Source: Myrica gale
Lineage: Eukaryota > Streptophyta > Magnoliopsida > Fagales > Myricaceae
Direction: 5' to 3'
Length of the DNA stretch: 64,000 nucleotides
Assembly (NCBI GenBank): GCA_963930655.1
Contig: OZ005602.1
Location: forward strand, 24,999,840 to 25,063,839
Below are positions 45,438 to 56,735 of the stretch, one piece after another. The notes below the pieces were generated by a model. It was not told where the DNA came from. It searched no databases and was given only the letters and a program-made list of their open reading frames with translations. Every line of letters begins with the position of its first letter. The first letter of the stretch is position 1. Position numbers and translations under genes: made by a program.

Positions 45438-48274
45438 TTGCGTCGTGAATATGGTGAAAACTTAACTGTAGTTGTAGTACTAAGGTGGACTGGAGGTGTC
45501 AATTATGGCCTCTTACCTCGCTTCCGTAGTCCAAAGTGATCAATGTTCCGAGTGGGGAATTCGACATGGGATACCATAATTAGGCCCACTTTTTTTTTTT
45601 GGCATTTATGCGTGCACTGGGTGCTTTTTAATTCACATTTCTAATTTTTTTAAATTATATATTAGAGAATAGTAAACCCATATTTATAGAGAAAAATAGT
45701 GTAACTCCGGTCCAGCCTCCGGCGGATCTCCAGCTCCGGTTCCGTCACCGGTTCCGGGAAGAGGACGTTCATCCCTTCCAGGAACCGGAACCCGTGGTCA
45801 ATTTGAAGGTTTCCTGGAACTGGAACCGAAAGCGGAATTTTCCGCCGATTTAACGGAAAAACTGGTTCTGTTTTTTTTTTAAATTAACTGAATAGTAAAA
45901 CGACGTCGTTCTATTTTAAATAGAACGACGCCGTTTAGTAGTTTTTTTTTAAAAAAATAATACCGCGGATCCGTTTTGATCCACGGTAAAAAACTCTATC
46001 CCTCTCCTTCCTCCAATTCGCGAATCGCAACCCACTCCCTCAGCTGTCTCCTTTCCCTCTCTTTCTCCGATAGTTTGCCGAGTGCCGATTGTCATTGTTG
46101 TTTCCCTCTTCTCTTGCAGTCCCTCTCTCTTTGTTCAAAAGCCATTACTCTCTCTCTTCTCTTACCGTCTCACTCTTTCTCTCTCTCTGTTCGAGAAAAT
46201 GATAGTGCTCGGCTGCTTCTCTGATTGGGTCAAGTTGAGTTCTTTTGTATCTTTGATTGATTGTGTTTGATTTGCATTGGTGGGAATGAGTCTTGCTCTT
46301 AGGTGGATAGATCTAGGTTCTTTCCTAATGCCCTTGTGATTTGAATTGGTTATTGCTTCTGTTTCCAATCCTTTTGGTTTAGTGTGTTGATTCTAATTTA
46401 TTTAGGAGCTAAGTTGCTTGGAATTATGATCGAAATCCCACAGCAATCAAAGTAATGCAACGACAACAGATGACACTTATGATCGAAATCCCACATAAAG
46501 AAAAATCAATTTTAGGATAAACATTCTTTTAACCATATTCAACAATAGTAATTCCATTGGAATTTGACAATCCATTTGTGCTGAGAACGTACAATAGAAA
46601 GCAATGTGAACTACTTGAATGTATTTGTGCTTTAGGAAAATACAATGTCATTTGTTACAGAGTTTTGCTGATTTATTGAATTATGACCGAATGATTCCAG
46701 TCTTTAGGCGGTTACTCGATAATAGGTGAGTTGAATTGCCATACACAAGCCCCATATTTGTTCTTTTGCTGATTTACAATGTCTTCTCCTTCCTTATGCA
46801 ATCGATGGAGTGCTACTGTTAATGTTTTCTCAAGCCAAAGCTGGATCATACCCTTTTGGGGAAAATCACAAGGATTCTAAAGATCCAACACTTGTTGTAG
46901 CTTGAACCTCTATTGCAATTGATTTGACAAGGATGTTTGAAGAGAACATGACCATAACATATAAGCATCTATGTCTTTGTAAAAAGGATTTGATTGATGA
47001 CTATGGTTGTGAACCTTAACGTGATATGTTTGTTAAGCCCGGGCAATATGAGACAAAAGGGTAGAGAAATGACAACATCTATGCATTTGTGGGTTTTAGC
47101 CTTACCACTCATCTATGAATTTGTGGGTTTTGGCCTTATTCTATCATTAGGAGAGTTGAGAAGCAATTTCTATAGCTGATGGCTACTTTTAGAATGCTAT
47201 GAGATCCTGCTGACTGGAACTTGTCTTTGGTATGAGAATGCTATCATTATCCTCTTGCTGATGGCTACTATTAGAATGCTATCATTATCCTCTTGCCGGA
47301 AATAAATGTCTTTGGTACTAAAAGGGCCAAAAATTCTTGTTCTCGTCTTTGGTATTTGTACTATAACAAGTAGAAATTGCTATTAAGGCCAATGTCTTGC
47401 GAGATTAACTTAATTTTACTGAGATAGTGTTTTCCTGGATCTGGTTCATGTCTGAAGCAAGTTTTCCGATAGTGTTCAAAGTCTTTTTGTCGCCTCTCTC
47501 CTTTCTTCAAGTTGGCAGCATTGAATTTTCAATACATGCAGCAAAAGAAAACAAATGTATTGTCTTTAGTGATTGGACTTGGCGCAGGATACAACCTGGT
47601 CAGTTATCTAGTTAGTTCTGGATTTTTTAAGAGTACTTAATACCATGTTCTGTTATGAAAAAATCATTTTCTAAGGTAGTTGTTTGTTTCTCATATTTGT
47701 TTCAATAGTTTCTCTTTTTTAGTTGGTCACGTAAAATGTTTTTTTGTCTGTTCTTGTCTTTGGCATTTGGTTGTTCTTGTCTTAGCGGAATTCCGCTATC
47801 CGCTTCCGCTAAGTCCGCTAAGAGTCGGAAGCGGAAGGAGACTATTTTGGCCATCCGCTAGTTAGAGGACCGAATGTCAGAATGTCAAATTTCACTTCCG
47901 ACTAGTCCGCTATTCAACTCTACTCGAAGGTTCATCTGAACACTGCTTGCTTTCGGTTCATTGTCTTCAACTAGCAAATGTTGCTAGCACGGAAAACACG
48001 CGTGCTAAGAAAAAGCAGCATGGAAACTATAGCCTTGAATCAATCTGATGACAGGTGAAACCACTTCCAGTTTTATTTTCTGGTCGCAGAAGTTACAAAC
48101 GTGGTCTCCGAGCTTAGAAAGATAATATAATATACACGCATGGAGGAAAATCTTAAGAAAAATAATACACGCATGGACTATTGAGAGCATGCTTAGAAAA
48201 AGACACGAGATAAGGGACAAAGAAGCTAAGAAAATATATAACCTTGCGTCAGCAGCATAGGCTTGTAAGACTCC
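45438..48274. other. Intergenic, repeat-like; no gene recognised
   Basis: The region starts with the AKR leader and promoter side. Positions 45690-45870 are rich in CCGGTTCC / GGAACCGG words, followed by ACGACGTCGTTCTATTTTAAATAGAACGACG, a short foldback at 45900-45932. CT-rich DNA lies at 45995-46200. A 70-bp segment near 47190-47240 is repeated directly at 47260-47310 (GCTGATGGCTACT, GAATGCTATCATTATCCTCTTG). Positions 47785-47915 carry TCCGCTAAGTCCGCTAAGAG-type words. It may be one large non-autonomous element, but I could not show matching ends. Confidence 0.35.
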
Positions 48275-48451
48275 GGTTATGTTTGTGTTGAAAAAATTTT
48301 GGTATTGGATTTAGTATTGATATTGGATTTAGTGAAAAAGTGAAGAGAGGTAATTTTTTATATTTTTTGATATGAGAGAGAGAGATTATATTGTAGTATT
48401 TTATTGTGAGTTGGTGAAATATTTTGTGAAATTTTTGGTGTAAACGCAACC
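48275..48451 (+). mobile_element. Dispersed MITE, copy 3
   Basis: The ends are GGTTATGTTT and, inverted, AAACGCAACC. The body has GGTATTGGATTTAGTG and GAGAGAGAGATTATATTGTA. It is shorter than copies 1 and 2 and contains a small internal duplication (TATTGGATTTAGT twice). Confidence 0.7.
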
Positions 48452-50150
48452 TCTAATAGGACAAACAGAAACTTAAACATCTCTGACCAAAGTACTTCTC
48501 ATTCATTAACAGCTCTTTCTCAATAAAATAACAATTATAAAAGAAGACTGCAAAAGCTAAGTATTCTAGCAGTTAGGTTAGGATCATATATATTTTGCAG
48601 GATTTATAATTAAAAAAGAGAGCACATTAAAAGATGATATAACGAATTGTTCATCCTAATAACAAGTCTTGTATGTTCTCCTAACCAGCAATGTTTTGAG
48701 AGGAGGTGAAGAGAAAAAATATATGGTATCAGCATTGTACAATAGAAAGTAGCTGTTTACTAATGAAGCCAGCATACCCTCTCCCCTGTTCTGCTCCACC
48801 AGTCATTTGTCAAAGACAAAACAACAATTTACAAGCAAAGAAAGAATTTCTATTGCACCATGCACGTGTGGAGAAGAAGATGAGAGAGAAGAAAAGATTT
48901 AGAGAAAGATGAAAGAACAAGAGATGTGAATCCTTCCCTGAGGAAGCTGTACAATTTACTCAGGGAGGGAGAAGGTTGAATTCAAAGAGAAAAGCTTTAG
49001 AAGAAAAAAAAAATTGAAGAGAGAAGGTTAAAACTCCAGAAGGAAGGGCCACACGGTCAAACTATTATGCATGCAGAAGAATACATACCAAGTAGGCTCA
49101 CAGTTATGTGCGCTTGCCTATTCATTCCAAAGCGCAAAAAGAAGTAAAGGGTGACATTCCTAAAATAAGTGGCAAGAGGTTGTTTGTTCCTCAAGGAGTT
49201 CCAAGTAGACGGATGAATATAGTCTAGAACCACCCTTACACCTTCTTTGGGCAGAGATTGAGGGAATCAGGAACACAAATTAAAACAGGGCTTTCAAAGT
49301 GAAAGATTGAACCTTTATCGGAAATTGCACGAAAACATAGCCACCACAGGCACAAAAGTATGAAAATACATTAATTGTCAAGATTGTGATCACCTTTAAA
49401 TCCCCATATTCTAATAGGTGCTCTATTCATGAGATTCCCGGAAGGCACGCACCCCAAATATCTCTTCCTAGTCTGAAATCCAAATGCAGCATTAGCTTTG
49501 ACTTTTCACCTCCAACTCACTCCTCAACGAGAGAGAGAGAGAGACCGATTTGAGCAATTGATTGACACAAATAGATGTATAGTTTTTCCTTGGTACAAAT
49601 AGATGCATTGGCATATTGGAAAGATTTACCAGCCGAATGAAGAACAAAGTAAAGGCTTCAGCCAGGCTAGCAAAGCAATCAGAGAACTTTGAAGACCAAT
49701 ATGGTGTATGTAAATCTACATCATATTCAGACATAAGAAGCTCATCATTTTGCTTTGCTCTCTTGCCAGAACAGCTTATCTTCACAAACAATGAATGAAG
49801 AAATTAAATGGACAGCTTACAGCATGAAAACCAAGTTCAAGTTTCGTCAAAAAAACCCACATCAAAGGGCCCAATAGTGCAAGCAAACAAAGATGTCAAT
49901 TATAGTCAATCATAAACATAAATGGTTGGTTTACTGTATGCATCTCATTATCTGTGACATTAACAGCGTTGCAATGAACTATTTTTTCATTGCAAAGCGT
50001 AAAGATTGTCAATGCCACTGCTTCAATTTAGCACCTTCAAATACCCTTTGCTCGATGTTTCCTTGCCTCTAAACTCGAAGAAGCAAGGGGCTAGTTGGTG
50101 CATAAATACAGGGTTATGTACCCAGAAAGGAACAGAGTATAACAGAAAGA
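48452..50150. other. Intergenic; no gene recognised
   Basis: Purine-rich stretch at 48840-49040. Several short open frames are unsupported. A (GA)n run lies at 49530-49543. If the promoter-like sequence at 50215-50335 is active on the minus strand, its transcript would cover part of this stretch. Confidence 0.35.
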
Positions 50151-50214
50151 TCAAAGAAACAGGTAAACTAATGACATTTGGACTTCGGCGTTAGGAGCTA
50201 CCCTTCTCTCTTTC

Positions 50215-50335
50215 TCTCTGGGATTTTTCCTTCGACGGCTAGGGTAGACTGAGATCGTTCCCTGTGGCGTTTTATAGGGACTTTGTCCAAGTGTTTGATT
50301 TCGGATCGGTGGGTGGGCTTCGAATTAGGGTTTTA
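50215..50335 (-). promoter_or_regulatory. Candidate promoter without an assigned gene
   Basis: Read on the minus strand, AAACCCTAATTCG (telo-box-like, about 50332-50320) is followed by GGGACTTT-type sequence and CCCTATAAAACGCC (about 50278-50265), a good TATA box. Then comes a purine-rich leader with GAGAGAAAGAGAGAAGGG near 50210. No protein-coding exon is recognisable within the next 500 bases on that strand, so a non-coding transcript or a lost gene is possible. Confidence 0.35.
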
Positions 50336-50937
50336 TTAGTTTTTTTTAATAATCTGGGCTTTATTAGTTGTTACGGCAGTAAATAAGTTATCAGTTGTCA
50401 CGGCGGCAGATAATGTGATCCAATAAGCTATCAGTTGGTTTAACACTTTATCAACTCAAGTGACAAGTCCTTAAACCTTAAGTCCTTTAGTATTTATTTT
50501 TCATTTAGAAAAAATATTCACCGCAAAGTTTTTCTGTTTATTTCCAATCATGTCACTAGTAAGATATGTCGACGTAGCCTAAAAATAATTATCTCATATA
50601 GTTTTTAAAATAAAAGTTTAATAAATCCTAATAAACTTATCTCATTAATGAATTACACCCACGCCTATATCAAGTTAATTAAGGCATTAAGGGGTTCAAT
50701 GACTATAATTTATATTTTTTTTCACATAAATGGATAATTCAATCTAGACCATCGATATAGCTCATTGATGTGTAGTTGAACAGTCGATAAGGATCTTACT
50801 CTTAAAATTGAATTTGAACCCCACGTGCAATGAACACCTAATATGCATAAACTAAACCAGACAAACTGATTTTTTTTTTTGTTTTTAAAAAAGATAGTTT
50901 ATTTTACTATAGAGTGGAATTATGGAGATAAAATATT
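50336..50937. other. AT-rich intergenic; no gene seen
   Basis: No exon or element ends recognised. Confidence 0.4.
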
Positions 50938-51294
50938 ATAGGAGTGGGTATCAGAACAGATGGAACATAAATTTTCAAAATTGGAATCGAAAATGCCGAT
51001 TCGGCATGTGAACTTTTTTTGGACTGAAATTTTGGAAGATTTTTCAATTATTCATCATAAATTAACAATAAATGTGAACATTAATCCAAAATTTAAATTA
51101 TAAAATAAACATTCAAGTAAATTCTAGATGTTATATTTTATTTTGAGCCATTTTTTAAAATATAAGAATAAGAAATTTCGACAATTATGTCGGAATTTAT
51201 GGTACCGAAATTGCCAAAAATAACTTATATTTCTTGCTGGAATTTTTCGATTCTGAAAATTGCTAAAAAATTAACTTTTAATTTTTGCCCACCC
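50938..51294. mobile_element. hAT-type MITE, about 355 bp
   Basis: The ends are GGAGTGGGTA and, inverted, GCCCACCCTT, imperfect. The subterminal parts hold inverted words around CGGAATTT and GAAATTTCG. The flanks AAAATATT and GAAATATT are close to a target duplication (7 of 8). The limits are approximate. Confidence 0.5.
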
Positions 51295-51387
51295 TTGAAA
51301 TATTGAGTTTTGATCCTTAATTACATATATCCGCCTAATCATACCTCCAGATTATTTGTGACATTTGTATTAATTCCACGTCCAAAT

Positions 51388-51932
51388 TAGGGTCGTAAAC
51401 CGCTCCCTGCCCCACGGCGACATCGGTAACGGTGTCAGATTTCGTCGTGTGGCAGAGATTTAGGCGGTAGCGGTTCCCACTGCTAAAATCTTTTTATTTT
51501 ATTTCATTTCATTTATTTTAAAACGTTGTCGTTTGAGGGATTTATCTCCTCCACCAACCTCGTCGATCTTCACAATCACGGCGCCTCTACAGCATATGAC
51601 GATCTCTTACTTCTCTCTCTAGTCTCTATCATATGCGTTGCTTTCTCTCTCTCTCTCTCTCTCTCTTCCCTCTTTGATCTGGTTGCTTTGATTCGTTGTT
51701 AGGTTGATATCGTTTTGGGTCGAAAGATGTTGGGTAATTCGTTGTTGATCGGCTTTTTGTTTTGTTTTTGTTTTTAATGATTTGTGCAAATCTGGTTTGG
51801 GTGGCGGTAACTGCTACCGCTACCGCCACCGTTAGGTGCCGATTGTGATGTCTATTTTTGAACAACCGCCCATAGCGGTGGCAGTGGCTGTGGAGGGCAT
51901 AACCGTCACCGCCACCACTTATGCATAACCTA
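51388..51932. mobile_element. hAT-type element with perfect 8-bp target duplication
   Basis: GTCCAAAT stands immediately before (51380-51387) and after (51933-51940). The element begins TAGGGTCGTAAACCGC and ends CATAACCTA. Subterminal parts are rich in GCGGTGGCGGTAACC-like words on both sides. It includes a (CT)n tract at 51641-51665. The minus-strand open frame over 51629-51946 is composed of these repeats and is not a recognised protein. Confidence 0.8.
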
Positions 51933-51940
51933 GTCCAAAT

Positions 51941-52302
51941 ATACAAATTATGATTTACTCTTATTTCGCGTGTAAAGTATCAATAATAGCTTCCGCACCA
52001 AATTCAAATTAATATCTAAAATGTTTGCTAAAATTTAATTAGCGAACATTGTGGCAATAAGAATGCTTCTCTTGTTATTAATGCGTAACTATGCTAAATT
52101 ACAACTTAGAGTTTCACTTTGGCTCATGTTATTCGGCATTTACAATTAAAACAAGACAAAACAAAACACTTTCATCTTAACCCTCTTCTTCTCATGTCTC
52201 ATTTCCGAAACCAAAAAGATGGTAAAAATCCTAAAAGATTTTTTAATATAAGTGGAAAGACAATACAAGACAAATAAGGAGCAGAGAAGTTGTTCCCGGG
52301 AC
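51941..52302. other. Intergenic; no gene seen
   Basis: No exon or element ends recognised. Confidence 0.4.
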
Positions 52303-52664
52303 TAGGGCTGAACAAAATCGGACCAAGGACAGGATCAGACAGCAAAATCGAATCGGATTTGCAGTCCGGTCCGATCTTTTGTTTTTTTAAATCCGGTCCT
52401 TTCCATGCCTTTTGACAAATCGGTCCGGAACAAATTTATTATTATAAATAAAAAAAAATTTATATTTTTTAATACAAATTACAAACTTAAAAAGTTTAGT
52501 TTTAACTTAAACTAAAATTTTACATTTTTATATGTCCTTTCCCTTAAAAAAATTTTAAAAAGAAAAAAAAATGAAACCCGTCCGGACTACATTTAGTTGG
52601 ACCGGTCTAATCCTCTATATAAGCACAACCAAAACTAAATCGAATTTCTGGTTGTGCAAGCCTA
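52303..52664. mobile_element. hAT-type MITE with CCGGTCC-rich ends, copy 2
   Basis: The same family as 36410-36765 in opposite orientation. It begins TAGGGCTGAACAAAA and ends GGTTGTGCAAGCCTA. The flanks CCCGGGAC and CCCGAAAC match 6 of 8. The body shares AATACAAATTACAAACTTAAAA and TATATGTCCTTTCC with the inverse of copy 1. Confidence 0.8.
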
Positions 52665-53040
52665 CCCGAAACTTCTTTCCGTTTGACTCCCTAGACTTCA
52701 AGCGTAGAAAAAAAAAGGGACTCCCTGGACTTCAAGGTCGTGGGTACAAAACCCCTCACAAGCAGGGAAACATATTTGAAAAATAATAGCCTATTAGGCT
52801 TCATGCATCGTGTGCTTTTGCTCTGCAGGACGATCCAAAGTTCCGCACCTGTACGATATGGTCAAAGATAGAATCTTTGGACCCTTGTTAGCAATACCAA
52901 ACCTACTTAAGTTTGGAGATTTACTTTTTTTACAAAACCAATCAAGTGGAAATATCTCCAAATTTATATAATCATTACATATAATATAAGATTATTACAT
53001 AACTCACCCTTTTAAACCAACGACTACATTGGTCAAGTAC
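52665..53040. other. Intergenic; no gene seen
   Basis: A short direct duplication around GACTCCCTAGACTTCAAG / GACTCCCTGGACTTCAAGG lies at about 52686-52738. Otherwise featureless. Confidence 0.4.
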
Positions 53041-54047
53041 CAGTGACAGATACAGTGCGGTCCTGGGCGGCCGCCACCGATTCCACCGCCCAAAAAAGAA
53101 GTTTACGTATAATTTTTTTTTTAACCTGAACCTGTGGGTGCCCGATCCCCATAGACTCAGCCAACCTCCTTCTTCTTCTTCTTCAGCACTTAGGTGAGGT
53201 AAGGTCTTCTTCTTCTTCTTCAGCGACTTAGGTGAGGTACTATGGTGGGAAACGAATGAAATCCGCTTAAGTAGCAGGTGGTTTTTAAGAAAAATGATTC
53301 AATGAACCTCTTATCCTGTTTTTTTTTGGTGGGGGAAAGCAGCCAAAGCTGCAGGCACCGGGATTCAAACCCGGGATCAGCCCTTCCTAAAGGGAAGGAG
53401 ATGTCACTCGAGCTACGAGCTCGCTGGCAACCTCTTATCCTGTTCAAAGAAGAGAAATTCATCGCAGTCGACAACTTTGGCAGTGGAACTCTGACAAGAC
53501 ACGTGAGCAATAATTTTTGGCTTTTGCTGAACCAAAAGTTAGTGTTAAGCGAGATGTCTGGCAACTGATTCCCAAATAGTAAATGAAAGTGAGAGTAGAA
53601 GTGAAAATAATATGGTACATATTTGGTAAGCAACAAGATATAGAAATTGGTACGTAACTTTCATCAACTGTCCCAACAAGTAATATTTTTACCCAAAAAT
53701 GCCTAGTAAAAAAAAGTAATATTGGTACGTACCCTTCACTTTTATTTTTCCTTCACTTTGTCACTTCATAGAATGCAATATTGACAGTGTATATCGAGCA
53801 ATAAATTTTGAAATTTTTTGAGAACGAAGTTATTTTACAATATTTTCAGAAGATGTAAAAACTTAGGATGCAATTATCACCTCTCAGTCGTAGTATATAG
53901 TACGATACGTGTATTTTAATATTTTTAATAATTTTAATATTGTAACTTTAAAATAATTTTTTACATTACGAAGAAATTTTTTTTTATCATTTCGCATTTA
54001 AAATTTGACCCATAAATTTTTATCCTGCATCCGTCGCTGTGCCACTG
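53041..54047 (+). mobile_element. Decayed hAT element carrying a SINE
   Basis: The left end CAGTGACAGATACAG and the right end (inverted CAGTGGCACAGCGACGG) are imperfect inverted repeats. The flanking octamers TCAAGTAC and TCAACTAG match 6 of 8. The right 220 bases (from about 53826: TATTTTACAATATTTTCAGAAGATG, TAGTACGATACGTGTATTT) match the 3' part of the hAT element at 38586-39828. The transposase reading is gone. A 108-bp SINE sits inside it at 53321-53428. Confidence 0.65.
53321..53428 (-). mobile_element. tRNA-derived SINE with perfect 16-bp target duplication
   Basis: AACCTCTTATCCTGTT occurs at 53305-53320 and again at 53429-53444. Between them, on the minus strand, is a 108-bp sequence: GCCAGCGAGC, then TAGCTCGAGTGA (box A-like), about 35 bases later GGGTTTGAATCCC (box B-like), and an A-rich 3' end (plus-strand T run at 53321-53327). 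Internal RNA polymerase III boxes, an A tail and a long target duplication define a SINE. It does not fold as a functional tRNA. Confidence 0.85.
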
Positions 54048-54282
54048 TCAACTAGTATGGAATTTCAAAATTCTTATGATTAAAGCCGTGCCCGTACCGC
54101 TAAATCGATTCCCGATCATTCTGTAGGTGCGGTAAGAGTAGCATAAGAACCCACAACCGTATCAGATTCCTTTTATAACAAATGATTTTTTTTTTTCCTT
54201 AGCTATAACAAACGCACTTAAACTCGAAGATTTACGCCTTAACAAATAAGCTTACCAAGTGGATGCTATAAAGCCATTACAT
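54048..54282. other. Upstream flank of the DCL3 relic
   Basis: No element or exon recognised. The frame that contains the DCL3 N-terminus is open from 54259, but its first ATG is 54283. Confidence 0.4.
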
Positions 54283-55799
54283 ATGTTTCCCAACCAAAGC
54301 GACTGTTACACATTCCGAAGAGCAGCGGACTCAGACCATAATCCTCTCAAGCGGACCTTCAGTAATATGAATGGCTTCAGCCCTGACATGGGTTCCGATG
54401 GTCTTGGTGATCCTTCTTTTCAAGAATCACTCTCTTCCCTCAATCCCGGGCGCTATAAACCCCGAAGGTTTCTGCTTTCGTTTGTTCCCTTGTTCTTTTT
54501 TCAGAAGATTTGGGCGGCCATCGAAACCAAGAAAAAAAGTTGTCTTTGAAATTCTAATAATGTGAATTGGAATCTGTATATGTGCCTGGCTCCTGCGTGT
54601 ATGTTTAGGTACCAGTTGAAGGTATTTGATGTTTAGCAGTGCTGGAAACTGTTGCTGGCAAGACCATGATAGCCGTGATGCTTATCAAAGACATTGCTCA
54701 AGCAATCAAGTCTGGTGGCCATAAAAAGTTGATTATTTTCTTGGCTCCCACTGTTCATCTTGTTAATCAGGCATGCTCTTTTAATTTCCTTTCTGGAACT
54801 CTTCATATAGTTCGTATGATGGCGATTGATGAACTCTCTCTTTTTATTAGCAAAAAAGAAGAAGAAGATATACTCTCTCGTTTTCACTCTGTTAAAGAAC
54901 TACAAAGAATTGGACTGGTAATGTCCTTCGGAATGCACATTCAATCTGTTTGACTGATTGCATCACATTTTGACAAAAGTGGGTTTTGTGTCTACAGCAA
55001 TTTGAGTATATCAGATTACATACAAATTTGGAAGTAGGTGAGTACTATGGAGCCAAGGGGGTTGACGAGTGGAGTTTAGACTCCTGGGAGAAGGAAATTA
55101 TTGGGCATGATGTGAGTTTGGTTCTTGAACAGCTCAATGTGTCATTCTGATTGTATGCTGAAATTTTACCTTATGTTTCTGCTTGCTAGGTCTAATCTCT
55201 GGTGGGTGAAATCACAGTTTTAGCTACTCTGCTTTTAAGTATTTCCTTTTTAATTCTTAATATCCTTTGGCATTTGCAGAAGTTGTTAATATTCTGATGG
55301 TTAGTATTTACTCATAAAAAATAAGAAAACTGATTGTTTTTTAGAACTTGGTTTATGTTTACCAAGTCAAAGTTGGGGAAAAAATCCCTCTTTCTTAAAT
55401 CATGTACATGGTTGACGATATTTCTTAAAGTTTTAGATTTACATATCCATTCTTAATACAGCATTGATGTTAGCTTTCTAATTGACATCCTTTGTTTTAT
55501 CTTAAAGGTACTAGTTATGACACCCCAGATTTTTTGGGATGCCTTAAGAAAAGCATTTTTGATCATGGAAACGGTATCCTTGATGATTATGGATGAATGT
55601 CATCGTGCTACTGGTAACCATCCTTATACCAAAATAATGAAGGTACATATCTTTTCTTTCTGGTTCCATTTTTGTAGACCATTTAAAGCTGACTTTTCAT
55701 CCTCAACAACTGTTTTGTCTTGGCGAAGGAGTTTTATCACAAATCTAGCAAAAAGCCAAAAATTCTCGGAATGACAACATCCCTGTAGTTAGAAAAGGC

Positions 55800-56735
55800 A
55801 AGATGTTTTTTTTTAAGTAAGCCAATCTTATTAAAAAAAAAGCAAAAACAGTACAAGGGACTATACCGAAGACGCCTAGTCTAAACAAGCAACAAAACTA
55901 AGAAAATCATGAAAATCAACAAAAGGGCAGCCTAACATCGCATTAACCCAACAGAAAAGAGAAAGAACAAAAAACCCTTGCAAGTTCACCAAAGACAAAG
56001 AGACTTCTTCGAAACATCTATTATTGCGCTCCCTCCAAAGACACCACCAAATGCAAGATGGAATCATCATCCAAATAGCCTTAGCAATCGGGTTAGACAA
56101 CGGCCTATTCCAACTCCACAAAACATCCACCACCTTCTCAGGCATCACCCAATGAAAATTCGTAATATTAAGAACATGATTCCAAAGCCCACGCGCCATA
56201 GAACAATGAAGAAGCAGATGGTCTACCGACTCCCCATCAACTTGACAAAGATAGCACCAATCTGCAATGATAACACATTTTCTTCGAAGATTATCGGTAG
56301 TGAGAATTCTCCCATGCATAGCCTCCCAAACAAAGAAACCCTAAAAGAGCATTTCAACCTCCAAACCCCTTTCCAAGGAAAAGTCAAGCTATTCCAATAA
56401 GCAATGGAATTATACATACTCTTAACCGAGAAAGCATCATTTTTGGACCCGGTCCAACACATCTTATCATCCTCCCCTCTCCTGAACACCGAACCATACA
56501 ATAGGGAAAAGAAAGCAGAAAAATCCTCCACCTCCCAATCATTCGCAGATCTAACAAAGGGGATAGCCCACACAACATGACCAACACTCCCCACCACACA
56601 CTCCGCCACCAAAGCCTCCTTACACACAGACAACGAGTAAACAACCAGGAAAGCCAAAGATAAGGGTTTATCGCCACACCACCAATCATGCCAAAAGCTC
56701 ACCCTTAACCCGCTGCCCACCAAAAATCTAATATG
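55800..56735 (-). mobile_element. 5'-truncated LINE (non-LTR retrotransposon) inside the DCL3 relic
   Basis: Minus-strand reading. About 56730-56640 gives GSGLRVSFWHDWWCGDKPLS, then FPWKGVWRLK and, after a frame change near 56335, a reverse-transcriptase zinc-binding domain: CYLCQVDGESVDHLLLHC, which has the C-x2-C-x7-H-x4-C ligands, then WWCLWRERNNRCFEE. This order is typical of the C-terminal end of plant L1-type LINE ORF2. The reverse transcriptase core is absent, so the insertion is 5'-truncated. The plus-strand T run at 55808-55815 is the poly(A) end. I found no convincing target duplication. It lies between DCL3 segments KKPKILGMTTS and CEGQISELESILDSQ. Confidence 0.85.

Noticed and set aside
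51629..51946. 105-codon minus-strand frame as a gene
   Set aside because: It lies across a hAT-type element and a CT microsatellite; its Arg/Glu-rich end comes from the microsatellite.
53321..53428. tRNA gene on the minus strand
   Set aside because: Box A- and box B-like words are present, but no acceptor stem or cloverleaf forms, and the sequence is flanked by a 16-bp target duplication with an A-rich tail. It is a SINE.
55978..56400. 140-codon plus-strand frame
   Set aside because: It is antisense to the LINE zinc-binding domain, which is clearly readable on the minus strand.
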